From an uncultured Candidatus Saccharibacteria bacterium (GTDB lineage Bacteria; Patescibacteriota; Saccharimonadia; Saccharimonadales; Saccharimonadaceae), in the NCBI GenBank assembly GCA_937974295.1, contig CALBWN010000021.1, positions 1-17,856 on the forward strand: 17,856 nucleotides of DNA, given 5' to 3'. Shown here piece after piece: positions 1-7,065 of the stretch; position 1 is the stretch's first letter; each line of letters begins with the position of its first letter. Position numbers and translations under genes: made by a program. The notes under the pieces are model-generated. The model saw nothing but the letters and a program-made list of their open reading frames with translations. It was not told where the DNA came from and ran no database searches.

Positions 1-63
1 AAAAAGCCCAACTTAGGAGCTCTCCATACTCTATGAGAGTAAGTGCTGACGACTAGGTTGGGC
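1..63 (-). terminator. terminal hairpin with T-run (minus strand)
   Basis: GCCCAAC (6-12) pairs with GTTGGGC (57-63). On the minus strand the closing arm is followed directly by TTTTT (5..1). The 44-nt interior holds a smaller stem (CTCTC 20-24 with GAGAG 35-39). It reads as an intrinsic terminator for locus A, although the large loop is unusual. Confidence 0.5.
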
Positions 64-88
64 AAGAAGGAGACGGGAGGATTAGAGC

Positions 89-126
89 GCAGAGGGTGCG
101 CAAACGTGTGCTTGCGCACCCTCTGC
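89..126. terminator. perfect 15-bp GC-rich hairpin
   Basis: Positions 89-103 and 112-126 are perfect inverted complements (15 bp, 8-nt loop). On the plus strand the stem is followed by TGGTTTTCT, which fits an intrinsic terminator for a plus-strand gene left of the window. On the minus strand no T-run follows, so there it would be an internal hairpin of locus A RNA. Confidence 0.6.
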
Positions 127-133
127 TGGTTTT

Positions 134-148
134 CTATCCATCGAGCAT
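134..148 (-). CDS. four-codon mini-ORF behind a strong Shine-Dalgarno
   Basis: ATG at 148..146 is followed by three sense codons and TAG (M-L-D-G-stop). A GGAGGTGATC sequence (161..152), complementary to the canonical 16S 3' end over its whole length, sits 8 nt upstream. The spacing equals that of the 66-aa gene at 8346-8546, which has a copy of the same promoter. It may be a leader peptide or the stub of a lost gene. A second ATG at about 141 opens a 19-codon frame. Translation is unproven. Confidence 0.25.
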   Translation of the reverse strand: MLDG

Positions 149-193
149 GGAGATCACCTCCCCTCTCTTCTGGACTCACCTCTCGCCGAATTA

Positions 194-237
194 CGAGAAG
201 CTAATATATATATCAATATATGAGGGGTGTGTCAAGG
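194..237 (-). repeat. 44-bp promoter repeat, copy A
   Basis: An ungapped match to 8616-8659 on the same strand, 39 of 44 identical, including an uninterrupted 23-bp AT-rich core (202-224). It covers the -35, the spacer, the -10 and the expected transcription start. Confidence 0.75.
207..235 (-). promoter_or_regulatory. sigma70-type promoter of locus A
   Basis: On the minus strand TTGACA (235..230) is separated by 17 nt from TATATA (212..207), close to consensus. The surrounding 44 bp (194-237) match 8616-8659 at 39 positions without gaps. Confidence 0.7.
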
Positions 238-263
238 TTTGCGTGTTTATCGCGCCCCCAGTC

Positions 264-1091
264 TTACACTATTGGCTCATCCAGTGTAATGCTGACTGGG
301 CAGTGGTCGCTGCCCATTTGGCTGGCGTGGATGTGGGCGCTGGTAATGCGCGGGGCGATTGCCGCCGAGGCTAGCCAGTAGTCGATCCGCCAGCCCACGT
401 TCCGAGCCCGAGCGTTGGCCCAGTGTGTCCACCAGGTGTAGGCATCGGTTTGGCCGGGGTGGGCAGCGCGGAAGGTATCTACAAAGCCAGCATCTAGGTA
501 ATGCTGGAAGCCAGCGCGCTCTTCGTCCGTAAAGCCGTGTTTGCCCCGGTTAGCGCGTGGGTTGGCAAGGTCTATTGGCTGGTGGGCGACGTTCATATCC
601 CCGCAGTAGAGTACGGGCTTGGCCGGGCCGTACTGGCCAGCCTCCAGCTCCTGTAGGTAGGCCAGCATACACGGGTCCCAGGCCTGGGCGCGCAGGGTCA
701 GCCGGCTCAGGTCGCCCTTGCTATTGGGCGTGTAGCAGGTCACCAGCCAAAAGCTGGCAAACTCCGCTGTAATAACGCGGCCTTCATCATTCGGGCTGCC
801 GTAGCTATCGGCCGCCAGCTGGAACTGCTCTACCAACTCAGCCGGTAGGCCATCGCGCCACTGCAGCGGTGCAGTTTTGCTAAAAATTGCTGTGCCGCTA
901 TAGCCCTTCTTGGCCGCGCTATAAAAGTGCTCGTGGTAGCCCGGCAGGTCGAGCTCCACCTGCTGGCGCTGCGCCTTCGTCTCCTGCAGGCATAGGATAT
1001 CGGGGCTGTGCGCTGCCATAAAGCGGGCAAATTCGCCCTTGTTTATCACCGCACGAATACCGTTGACGTTCCACGAGTATAAGCTAGTCAT
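264..1091 (-). CDS. xth: exodeoxyribonuclease III (AP endonuclease)
   Basis: A 275-aa protein of the exonuclease III/AP endonuclease family (EEP fold). It acts in base excision repair, cutting at abasic sites and trimming blocked 3' ends with Mg2+. The diagnostic motifs are in order: WNVNGIRA (8-14), LQETKA with the metal-binding Glu37, GDMNVA (164-169, Asp165/Asn167), WRIDYWL (234-240, Asp237) and GSDHCP (260-265, catalytic Asp262-His263). The length is normal. I chose the ATG at 1091 because family members begin at the first beta-strand, and because an extended -10 box (TGC-TATACT) ends 6 nt upstream, implying a leaderless mRNA. The upstream frame to 1124 would run through this promoter. 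The gene is divergent from the glycosyltransferase at 1242 and is followed by locus A on the same strand. Confidence 0.95.
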   Translation of the reverse strand: MTSLYSWNVNGIRAVINKGEFARFMAAHSPDILCLQETKAQRQQVELDLPGYHEHFYSAAKKGYSGTAIFSKTAPLQWRDGLPAELVEQFQLAADSYGSPNDEGRVITAEFASFWLVTCYTPNSKGDLSRLTLRAQAWDPCMLAYLQELEAGQYGPAKPVLYCGDMNVAHQPIDLANPRANRGKHGFTDEERAGFQHYLDAGFVDTFRAAHPGQTDAYTWWTHWANARARNVGWRIDYWLASAAIAPRITSAHIHASQMGSDHCPVSITLDEPIV

Positions 1092-1097
1092 AGGGGT

Positions 1098-1106
1098 AGT
1101 ATAGCA
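1098..1106 (-). promoter_or_regulatory. extended -10 of xth
   Basis: On the minus strand TG-C-TATACT ends 6 nt before the ATG at 1091. No good -35 is seen, as is usual with an extended -10. Initiation would fall at or within a base or two of the start codon. Confidence 0.55.
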
Positions 1107-1241
1107 TGATACTGTTCCACACATCGATAGTTAAGTGTTTGACAAAGCAGCCACATACGTATAATGTAAATATTTTATATATGGCAGAACGGCTTGCTTA
1201 CTTATGGAAAATTATTGTGTTGTGTGTTAATCTACAATGGT

Positions 1242-2420
1242 ATGAAAGTTCTTATTGTAACAGAAGTATATCGCCCAGGTGTTGGTGGTGTCCAGGCGGC
1301 TGTTGACACACTTATATCTGGACTTATAGCGCACGGAGATGAAGTAACGGTTATAACAGGGTCGCCAAAAGGATTTCTCTATGGTAGTTACCGGGAGGTT
1401 GACCAAATAAATGGTGCTACTGTAGTTCGATTACCTGCTATAAAATCATTTGTTAATAGAGAAAACAATCGAATGACAATATTACCTGCTTACGCAGTAA
1501 AACGTTATTTTCATCAATACCGTCCAGATATTGTTCATATGCTTATTCCATCAACTTGGCTTCATACGGCTGTATTACGTCAAGCTCACAAATATCATAT
1601 CCCGGTCATTGCCACTGGTCATGCTATTGCATTAAATCTTGTGATGAATATGAGATGGAAGCGCTTTGCTCGGTGGGTTGGTCAGAAAGCTGAACAGTAC
1701 ACAGTAAAGTATCTTAACAGAACAGACTTAGTAACAGCACCAACGCGAGCAGCTCTCGACCATGTGGTGGGTATTACAGTACCTACTTTAGCAATATCAA
1801 ATGGCATCGACGTAAGCCTTTATCCTCCAGAACGACATTATAAAGAAGCAACTCTGAAACGATTCAACTTGGATGACCGAAAACTAACGATTGTCTATGT
1901 AGGAAGACTTGATGGCGAAAAACGAGTTGATTTATTAATAGATGCAATGAAACAACTTAACCGACATGACGTACAACTCGTTATTGTGGGAAAAGGAATC
2001 AACATGGAGCCGTTGAGGCGGCAAGCTTCTGATCTAGGTAGCACTTGTATTTTTACCGGGTATGTGACTGATGACGAAAAGCGTGCTTTGTTGTGGCGAG
2101 CTGATGTATTTGTCATGGCAAGCCCTGCAGAGTTGCAATGTATAGCTGCGCTTGAAGCTTTATTATGTGAAACACCAGTAGTGGTTGCAGACCAAGTAGC
2201 TCTACCTGAGTTATTGGACAATGGAAAGAATGGTCTTAGCTTTCATTATCCCGATACAAACGATCTTGCAGACAAACTAGAGACTCTCCTGCAAGATCAA
2301 AACTTGCGTCGTAAAATAGGTCAACATGCCCGACAATGGGTTATAGAGCATCATTCTCATGATTATACTATTAGTCAATATCGTACAGCATACCAGAGAT
2401 TAATTCGTGATAGAGAATAG
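1242..2420 (+). CDS. GT4-family glycosyltransferase (GT-B fold)
   Basis: A 392-aa retaining glycosyltransferase of family GT4, cytoplasmic or membrane-peripheral, probably moving a sugar from a nucleotide donor to a lipid or envelope glycan. The N-terminal Rossmann domain opens with MKVLIVTEVYRPGVGGVQ-like sequence (acceptor side). The C-terminal domain has SNGID (186-190), GRLDGEKR (221-228) and the donor-binding E-x7-E (Glu297, Glu305) in SPAELQCIAALE. It closely resembles the gene at 4959-6161, sharing the ELQCIAALEA block, so the two are probably paralogues. ATG 1242 starts at the first beta-strand; no Shine-Dalgarno is present, and weak TG-extended -10-like sequences (TAATCT 1228-1233, TACAAT 1233-1238) lie just upstream. 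The upstream in-frame start at 1194 would add residues outside the family fold. Codon use is AT-rich. Donor and acceptor cannot be read from sequence. Confidence 0.9.
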   Translation: MKVLIVTEVYRPGVGGVQAAVDTLISGLIAHGDEVTVITGSPKGFLYGSYREVDQINGATVVRLPAIKSFVNRENNRMTILPAYAVKRYFHQYRPDIVHMLIPSTWLHTAVLRQAHKYHIPVIATGHAIALNLVMNMRWKRFARWVGQKAEQYTVKYLNRTDLVTAPTRAALDHVVGITVPTLAISNGIDVSLYPPERHYKEATLKRFNLDDRKLTIVYVGRLDGEKRVDLLIDAMKQLNRHDVQLVIVGKGINMEPLRRQASDLGSTCIFTGYVTDDEKRALLWRADVFVMASPAELQCIAALEALLCETPVVVADQVALPELLDNGKNGLSFHYPDTNDLADKLETLLQDQNLRRKIGQHARQWVIEHHSHDYTISQYRTAYQRLIRDRE

Positions 2421-2837
2421 TGAATTATCTCTAATATATAGGCAGCTTTGCAGAGGGCTTCATGAAATATTGCATACAACTAAAATTAGCGAAGCATTTT
2501 GACTTGTGTATGATATATTTTCTGTATTGGCTCGATTTGTATAGATCGGAAAAATATCTGCTTGAAAGATTTTTTCTATAGAGTACCATGTATTGAGTTC
2601 GACGTGTTACGTGATTTTTCATTTCTCAACCTACTTTCAGCAACGATAATGGTTTCTGGTTTATGAAAGTTGTAAATATCTAGCGCCTCTATAGAACTAT
2701 AATGATTGCATTAAAACCTGCTATCATAAAGGCAGTACACCAAATATATTTTTATGTTCATAATATGAAGTGGGGGTGTGAGGATAGAGAATTATTATTT
2801 GCTAGTCACTTTTTTTGCGGTATAATAAACTGTAGCT
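2421..2837. other. AT-rich intergenic region
   Basis: About 417 bases between two co-oriented glycosyltransferase genes. I see no convincing gene. A 63-codon minus-strand frame (2431-2622) has low-complexity, AT-driven content and no family signature. Weak structures include an A/T-only stem near 2550-2580 and a small CTGC/GCAG hairpin near 2718-2736. The right end holds the promoter of the next gene. Confidence 0.5.
2805..2826 (+). promoter_or_regulatory. promoter of glycosyltransferase 2838
   Basis: TATAAT (2821-2826) lies 11 nt before the ATG at 2838. A TTGCTA-like -35 occurs 16 nt upstream. The leader would be only about 4 nt, with no Shine-Dalgarno. Confidence 0.55.
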
Positions 2838-4091
2838 ATGAAAATCGGAATCTTTATTGATGACTATTTGCCATCAGTCCATGGCGTGGCGACGTCCACG
2901 GTTAATTTGAGGCAGGCGCTTGAGGCGCTGGGCCATGAGGTGTACATTGTTGCGCCAAAGTGCGAAGGCTATGACGATCACGACGATCACGTCATTCGCC
3001 TGCCATCATCGAAGAACTACGTCTTTGATAAGCGCGAGACGGCTGTCATCTACCCTGGTCTGGCCAAGAAGTTGGACGACTACCAGTTCGACATCGTCCA
3101 CAGCCAAATGCAATTCTATATGGGTGTGCTGGCCCACAGTGTGGCTAGGCGGCAGCGCATCCCCCATGTCACGACGATCCACACGCTCTATAGCGAGCTG
3201 ATTGACGACTATCCATTTATGGTAACGGCTGGGGTGATTGCACTCTCGGTCGCCTTCCCTGTTGTTTTTCGGACGAAGCCGATCTTGCCAATTACCTCAC
3301 GCGAGCAGCTCCATGGTATGGGCAAGAGCGCGATCCGCGATATGCTGTCTCGTCAGGGGTGGCGTCTTACTGCGGCATTTGCCAACCAGTGTGATGCTTG
3401 CATCTCACCGTCGCAGCACCTAGCCAAGATACTGGTGGAGGACGGTGGCCTCACGACGCCATGCCACGTCTTCCCAAATGGTATTGACACTCAGCGCTAT
3501 CACGACGCTTCGGCGGCAGATTCGCCTATCACGAAAGGACCGAACGATAAATTTATTATCTCGGTGGCGCGTCTGAGTCCTGAGAAGCGCCAGCAGGCAC
3601 TTGTCGAAGCTCTACCGCATATTCCAGATGAGAACGTCAAGCTCGTGCTAGTCGGCGGTGGCCCGTACGAGGCAGAGCTGCGCGCCTGTGCCGAGCGGCT
3701 TGGCGTGGCAGAGCGGGTGATCTTTACCGGGATGCAGCCAAGCGAGGCGGTGGCCGCGCTGCTCAAGCAAGCCGATGTTTTCTCACTGGCATCGTACCAC
3801 TTTGACAACCAGCCAATGACCTTCCTCGAGGCGGCATCAAGTGGCTTGCCGATTGTCTACTGCGACGAACGTATGACCGAGGGCTTGACCAAGAAAAATG
3901 CAATTTTGACCGATGGGATTGAGGGTGAAGACTTTGCCAAGGTCTTTAATGATCTCTTTGCTCACCCCGATAAGCTCGAGCAATTGTCTCGTGGCTCGCT
4001 GAAGGTAGCGCGCCAGTTCGACTCTGTGACGATGGCAAAGAAAGTTGTAGTGCTGTATGAGTCGCTCATTGCCAGTAATTTAGAAGAGTAA
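2838..4091 (+). CDS. GT4 glycosyltransferase, possibly diacylglycerol-type
   Basis: A 417-aa GT-B glycosyltransferase, family GT4. The opening MKIGIFIDDYLPSVHGVATS, followed by GHEVYIVAP (32-40), resembles 1,2-diacylglycerol 3-glucosyltransferases and related cell-wall glycosyltransferases. A hydrophobic stretch (about 126-144) in the N-terminal domain suits membrane association. NGID (214-217) and ARLSPEKRQ (244-252) mark the donor domain. The usual E-x7-E is D-x7-E here (Asp323, Glu331 in the segment DNQPMTFLE), a conservative but notable change. Codon use is GC-rich, unlike the AT-rich glycosyltransferases on both sides, suggesting a different history. It ends at a bidirectional terminator shared with the convergent GT2 gene. 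The glycolipid role is inference from overall resemblance; the acceptor is unknown. Confidence 0.88.
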   Translation: MKIGIFIDDYLPSVHGVATSTVNLRQALEALGHEVYIVAPKCEGYDDHDDHVIRLPSSKNYVFDKRETAVIYPGLAKKLDDYQFDIVHSQMQFYMGVLAHSVARRQRIPHVTTIHTLYSELIDDYPFMVTAGVIALSVAFPVVFRTKPILPITSREQLHGMGKSAIRDMLSRQGWRLTAAFANQCDACISPSQHLAKILVEDGGLTTPCHVFPNGIDTQRYHDASAADSPITKGPNDKFIISVARLSPEKRQQALVEALPHIPDENVKLVLVGGGPYEAELRACAERLGVAERVIFTGMQPSEAVAALLKQADVFSLASYHFDNQPMTFLEAASSGLPIVYCDERMTEGLTKKNAILTDGIEGEDFAKVFNDLFAHPDKLEQLSRGSLKVARQFDSVTMAKKVVVLYESLIASNLEE

Positions 4092-4098
4092 GTATAGT

Positions 4099-4123
4099 AA
4101 AAGCCTTTGAGGCTTAGGCTTTT
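4099..4123. terminator. bidirectional terminator
   Basis: AAAAGCCT (4099-4106) is complementary to AGGCTTTT (4116-4123) with a 9-nt loop, so both strands show a stem followed by T residues. It lies between two convergent genes and overlaps the stop codon of the minus-strand GT2 gene. Confidence 0.75.
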
Positions 4124-4877
4124 AGGTTTGTTTCCTCCAGCGTCTTTTATTGCCGATGTGATACTTGTTGAGAGTGTAATTATCAGTAGTGTAGTATTGT
4201 CGCAACTTTTTGAGTGAAATAGTTGTTCTTAAAACGCGACATTTAACCAATAGCTTTGAGCTGTAATGTATTGTTGCTCCATTAGTCATGCAGGCAAATG
4301 TAACATCAAGATCTTCACTGATATTATTGTCACCAAGACTGATTTGATCGCGAACTTTTTGCCAGAGTTCTCTTTTTAGTGCCGAGTTATGTCCGTACAT
4401 AACTGGCTTAAGCTTTAAGCTATGTTGATGCCAAAAACGAAATAGACGAAAATACCAACAAAACCAAAATCGATTATGGGGTGATAATTCGCGAATAGCA
4501 ACCGCACCACAAAGTGCATCGGTTGATGAAGGTACTGATAGTTCTCGACGAATCACTGAAAGCCAATGATTGCTGACGACTGTGTCAGCGTCTATCCGCG
4601 CAATAATAGGGTTTTTTGCAATATCGAAACCGGCTGCTCTAGCATAGGTAATGCCTTGTCTGAGCTCAGTAATAATATGAATTTGAGGATGATTCAGCTC
4701 CTGAATGATTGAGACAGTATTATCGGTAGAATTGTTGTCGACGATGATAATCTCATCATTCTCTAGGAGCTGTGGCAATAGTGCATTCAAACACTCTTTT
4801 ATAATTTTATTTTCATTGTATACAGGAATAATAACACTGATAGGGTCCGTGCTATTTATCATGCTCTTGCTTTTCAT
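4122..4877 (-). CDS. GT2-family glycosyltransferase
   Basis: A 251-aa inverting GT-A glycosyltransferase. SVIIPVYNE (14-22) is the donor-binding beta-strand, NNSTDNT (48-54) the following loop, DADT (96-99) the metal-coordinating DxD motif, and SEDLDV (187-192) carries the acidic ED pair expected to supply the catalytic base. No transmembrane helix of the polyprenyl-phosphate type is obvious, although residues 136-150 are aromatic-rich and may touch the membrane. I chose ATG 4877 because an extended -10 (TGC-TAAAAT, 4896..4888) lies directly upstream; the longer frame to 4928 crosses this promoter. It is divergent from the glycosyltransferase at 4959 and convergent with that at 2838. AT-rich codon use matches the 1242 and 4959 genes. 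It probably acts in the same envelope-glycan pathway; the sugar is unknown. Confidence 0.88.
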   Translation of the reverse strand: MKSKSMINSTDPISVIIPVYNENKIIKECLNALLPQLLENDEIIIVDNNSTDNTVSIIQELNHPQIHIITELRQGITYARAAGFDIAKNPIIARIDADTVVSNHWLSVIRRELSVPSSTDALCGAVAIRELSPHNRFWFCWYFRLFRFWHQHSLKLKPVMYGHNSALKRELWQKVRDQISLGDNNISEDLDVTFACMTNGATIHYSSKLLVKCRVLRTTISLKKLRQYYTTDNYTLNKYHIGNKRRWRKQT

Positions 4878-4887
4878 AATACTGTCT

Positions 4888-4896
4888 ATTTTAGCA
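4888..4896 (-). promoter_or_regulatory. extended -10 of GT2 gene
   Basis: On the minus strand TG-C-TAAAAT ends 10 nt before the ATG at 4877. It is about 50 bp from, and divergent to, the -10 of the next gene, so the two promoters share one short intergenic region. Confidence 0.5.
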
Positions 4897-4941
4897 TAAA
4901 AAATAATATCACTATATTCTAAGCACATTATGTACAGTGCA

Positions 4942-4950
4942 TGGTATAAT
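4942..4950 (+). promoter_or_regulatory. extended -10 of glycosyltransferase 4959
   Basis: TG-G-TATAAT (4942-4950) ends 8 nt before the ATG at 4959. There is no Shine-Dalgarno, which implies a leaderless mRNA. Confidence 0.6.
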
Positions 4951-4958
4951 AATAATAG

Positions 4959-6161
4959 ATGAAAGTCCTAATTGCGTCCGACTTATATCCACCTGTCATC
5001 AATGGGGTGGCAACGTTTTCTTATAACCTAGCCCATGGGTTAAGTGCTGCTGGACACGAAGTTATTGTTATTGCACCAAGCCAAACTGGTAAGCAGTATA
5101 GTGAGCAAAGTGGTGATGTTACAGTGCATCGTGTGCGCAGTGTGGTATTTCCCTTTTATCAAAATATACGCATATGCATAGCGCCACAGCTTGAAGTGCG
5201 CAATATTATTAAAGAATTTCGTCCAGACATTATTCATAGCCAAATGGTCTTGGGTATTGGGCAAGCAACGACAATGATTGGTCGACGTTATGGTATACCA
5301 ATTGTATCAACAAGCCACGCAATGCCTGAGAATCTTATGGATAACCTCAAAAACTTATCAGCATTTTCGCGCCCAATAAACTATATGCTAGCAGACATTG
5401 GGAGGCGCTACCATAGCAAGTCTGATATTGTAACTTCTCCAACGCAGTCTGGAATAGACAGTTTATCACGTTTTACGTCAAAGGTGACTGTACCAATAGA
5501 AGTCATCTCAAATGGTATAGATCTAAAAGCTTACAGGCCCGGCAGTGTGAGTAAATCACTATATCATACGTATAATTTGCCGACAAATAAGCCAATTATT
5601 ACATATATAGGAAGGCTTGATGCCGAGAAACACGTATGGGTACTACTGCATGCGCTTCGTGAAGTGTTGAAAGAGCGTGAAGTTCATATGTTAATTGTTG
5701 GGAGTGGTGTTGACTTAGAACATGAAAAGCAGATTGCACAGAATATTGGTGTAGCTGATCATGTTACATTTACTGGTAGAGTATCTGATGAAGACAAAAA
5801 GGCTTTGCATCGGGTGGGGGCTCTATTTGTCGTTGCGTCCCCCGTAGAGTTGCAATGTATTGCAGCTCTCGAAGCAATGGCGAGTGGTAAACCACTTGTT
5901 GCAGTGGATGCCGGTGCACTTGGTGAGCTGTGTCACCACGGTAAGAACGGCGAGCTATTTGCATTGGACGACTATCAAGGCGCTGCGAGAGCTATAGTGC
6001 GTGTTCTAAGCGATAAAAACCTTTTGGAGGTGTACGGTAAGGAGAGTAGACGGATTGCTCAGATGCATGATCTTGATCGAGTCATCAAAAAATTCATCCA
6101 GTTATATGAAACGACTGTCGCCAGAAAAAAGAAAGAGATAGCTATGCGCTCTACTAAATAG
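4959..6161 (+). CDS. GT4-family glycosyltransferase (GT-B fold)
   Basis: A 400-aa GT4 glycosyltransferase. The N-terminal domain has MKVLIASDLYPPVINGVATF and GHEVIVIAP (32-40). The donor domain has SNGID (184-188), GRLDAEKH (218-225) and a complete E-x7-E (Glu297, Glu305) in SPVELQCIAALEA. Motif positions and the ELQCIAALEA block coincide with those of the 392-aa gene at 1242, suggesting duplication. The family includes PimB-like mannosyltransferases and glycolipid synthases, but no feature fixes the substrate. The C-terminus is lysine/arginine-rich (VARKKKEIAMRSTK), which could help bind anionic membrane. The start is supported by an extended -10 box 8 nt upstream. It converges on the hydrolase at 6205 across about 43 nt, where only a weak TCTAC/GTAGA stem is visible. 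Confidence 0.9.
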   Translation: MKVLIASDLYPPVINGVATFSYNLAHGLSAAGHEVIVIAPSQTGKQYSEQSGDVTVHRVRSVVFPFYQNIRICIAPQLEVRNIIKEFRPDIIHSQMVLGIGQATTMIGRRYGIPIVSTSHAMPENLMDNLKNLSAFSRPINYMLADIGRRYHSKSDIVTSPTQSGIDSLSRFTSKVTVPIEVISNGIDLKAYRPGSVSKSLYHTYNLPTNKPIITYIGRLDAEKHVWVLLHALREVLKEREVHMLIVGSGVDLEHEKQIAQNIGVADHVTFTGRVSDEDKKALHRVGALFVVASPVELQCIAALEAMASGKPLVAVDAGALGELCHHGKNGELFALDDYQGAARAIVRVLSDKNLLEVYGKESRRIAQMHDLDRVIKKFIQLYETTVARKKKEIAMRSTK

Positions 6162-6204
6162 AGAGTCCAACCGTCTACACTAGTAAAATAGCGTAGATAA
6201 AGGT

Positions 6205-7059
6205 TTAATCTAGAGTCAGAAAGCTTTTTATAGCCATTGCCGCTTGAGGAGCCTTTTCATAGTGGATAAGATGACCAACATTAGAAATAACCAAGAACTT
6301 CTCTGGTGATATAGCCTGAGATAGATTCTTTATGTGTGTAAGTGGCGTGACGCTATCCTGGTTGCCTGCAACAAGAAGTACGCGTTTTTGGCGCAGTGTA
6401 TCGGCATAGTCAATAGCACCGCGTTTGTTAAAATCTCGAAAAAGTATTTTATAGAATTCGATATTAGAGATAAAATCAAGATTGCGCAAGTGATGTTGAT
6501 ATATTGCATGACGCTGGTCTCTATCAGCTGTTTTAAGAAGGCCAAAGGTGAGTATTCTCGAAATAAGTTTACTTCGTACGAAGGAGTTGCCTATTTTGCC
6601 AGTTTTTGCACTAATTGTGTATTGGGCGTCACCAAGCCACCGTCCGACTTGGCGTTTGTCTGTTACGCCATGGATGGCAGTTGGTATGGGGCTTATAAGA
6701 ATAACCTGTGATGCGTAGAGTGTTGGTTGTTGGTGAATCATACTGCTCGCTACTAGCCCACCCATAGAATGTCCCAACAAGATAGGAGGCTCAGTAAGGT
6801 TGAGTGAGGCGACGAGCTGGTTTGTTAATGCGGCAATGCCATCAATCGACCAGTTAGATTGGTTTGGCAGGTCGCTAACGCCAAAGCCCGGTAAATCTGG
6901 TATAATAAGATGAATATCAGGCAGGAGTGGTTCGAGATATTGGAACCCTTCATGGCTGCCCGTGAATCCATGGATGAGAACCATTGTTTGTTTTGCGCTC
7001 TCATGATAGCTCCAATAGCTAACAGACAAAGAGTCGCTCAGTGTTATTGTGTGTTGCAT
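6205..7059 (-). CDS. alpha/beta-hydrolase fold protein
   Basis: A 284-aa serine hydrolase of the alpha/beta-hydrolase superfamily, predicted cytoplasmic (no signal peptide seen). The oxyanion-hole motif HGFTGS lies at 30-35, the nucleophile elbow GHSMGG at 96-101 (Ser98), the acid in AGNQDSVTP (Asp235) and the histidine in NVGHLIHYEKAP (His263). A helical cap is likely between about 130 and 210. Substrate specificity cannot be deduced; carboxylesterases, C-C hydrolases and monoacylglycerol lipases share this arrangement. It begins 6 nt after the smpB stop, so the two are probably cotranscribed; a TATAGA sequence overlapping the smpB stop could also give a separate start. Composition is more AT-rich than smpB. 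Confidence 0.88.
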   Translation of the reverse strand: MQHTITLSDSLSVSYWSYHESAKQTMVLIHGFTGSHEGFQYLEPLLPDIHLIIPDLPGFGVSDLPNQSNWSIDGIAALTNQLVASLNLTEPPILLGHSMGGLVASSMIHQQPTLYASQVILISPIPTAIHGVTDKRQVGRWLGDAQYTISAKTGKIGNSFVRSKLISRILTFGLLKTADRDQRHAIYQHHLRNLDFISNIEFYKILFRDFNKRGAIDYADTLRQKRVLLVAGNQDSVTPLTHIKNLSQAISPEKFLVISNVGHLIHYEKAPQAAMAIKSFLTLD

Positions 7060-7065
7060 GTAGCT

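Larger units (their letters stand above)
1..200 (-). ncRNA. putative small transcript (locus A)
   Basis: I infer a minus-strand transcript of about 200 nt. It would start just after the promoter at 207-235 and end at the hairpin with a T-run at 63..1. Reading along the minus strand it holds a small 5' hairpin (198..181), a near-perfect Shine-Dalgarno (161..152), a four-codon ORF (148..134), a perfect 15-bp hairpin (126..89) and the terminal hairpin. It matches no RNA family I can recognise: I do not see tmRNA, RNase P, SRP or 6S hallmarks. A longer frame from a GTG near 180 also stays open to the window edge, so a coding role is not excluded. The left end may be cut by the window. Confidence 0.35.

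Noticed and set aside
1..200. tmRNA, RNase P RNA, SRP RNA or 6S RNA at the left edge
   Set aside because: I looked for the characteristic cores (tRNA-like end and tag ORF, RNase P conserved regions, SRP apical loop, paired 5'/3' ends) and found none.
96..374. 92-codon plus-strand frame over locus A and the end of xth
   Set aside because: It runs antisense through xth and through the perfect hairpin and promoter of locus A; no ribosome site.
2431..2622. 63-codon minus-strand frame in the 2.4-2.8 kb gap
   Set aside because: Composition is what AT-rich noncoding DNA gives, there is no convincing ribosome site or promoter, and no family motif is visible.
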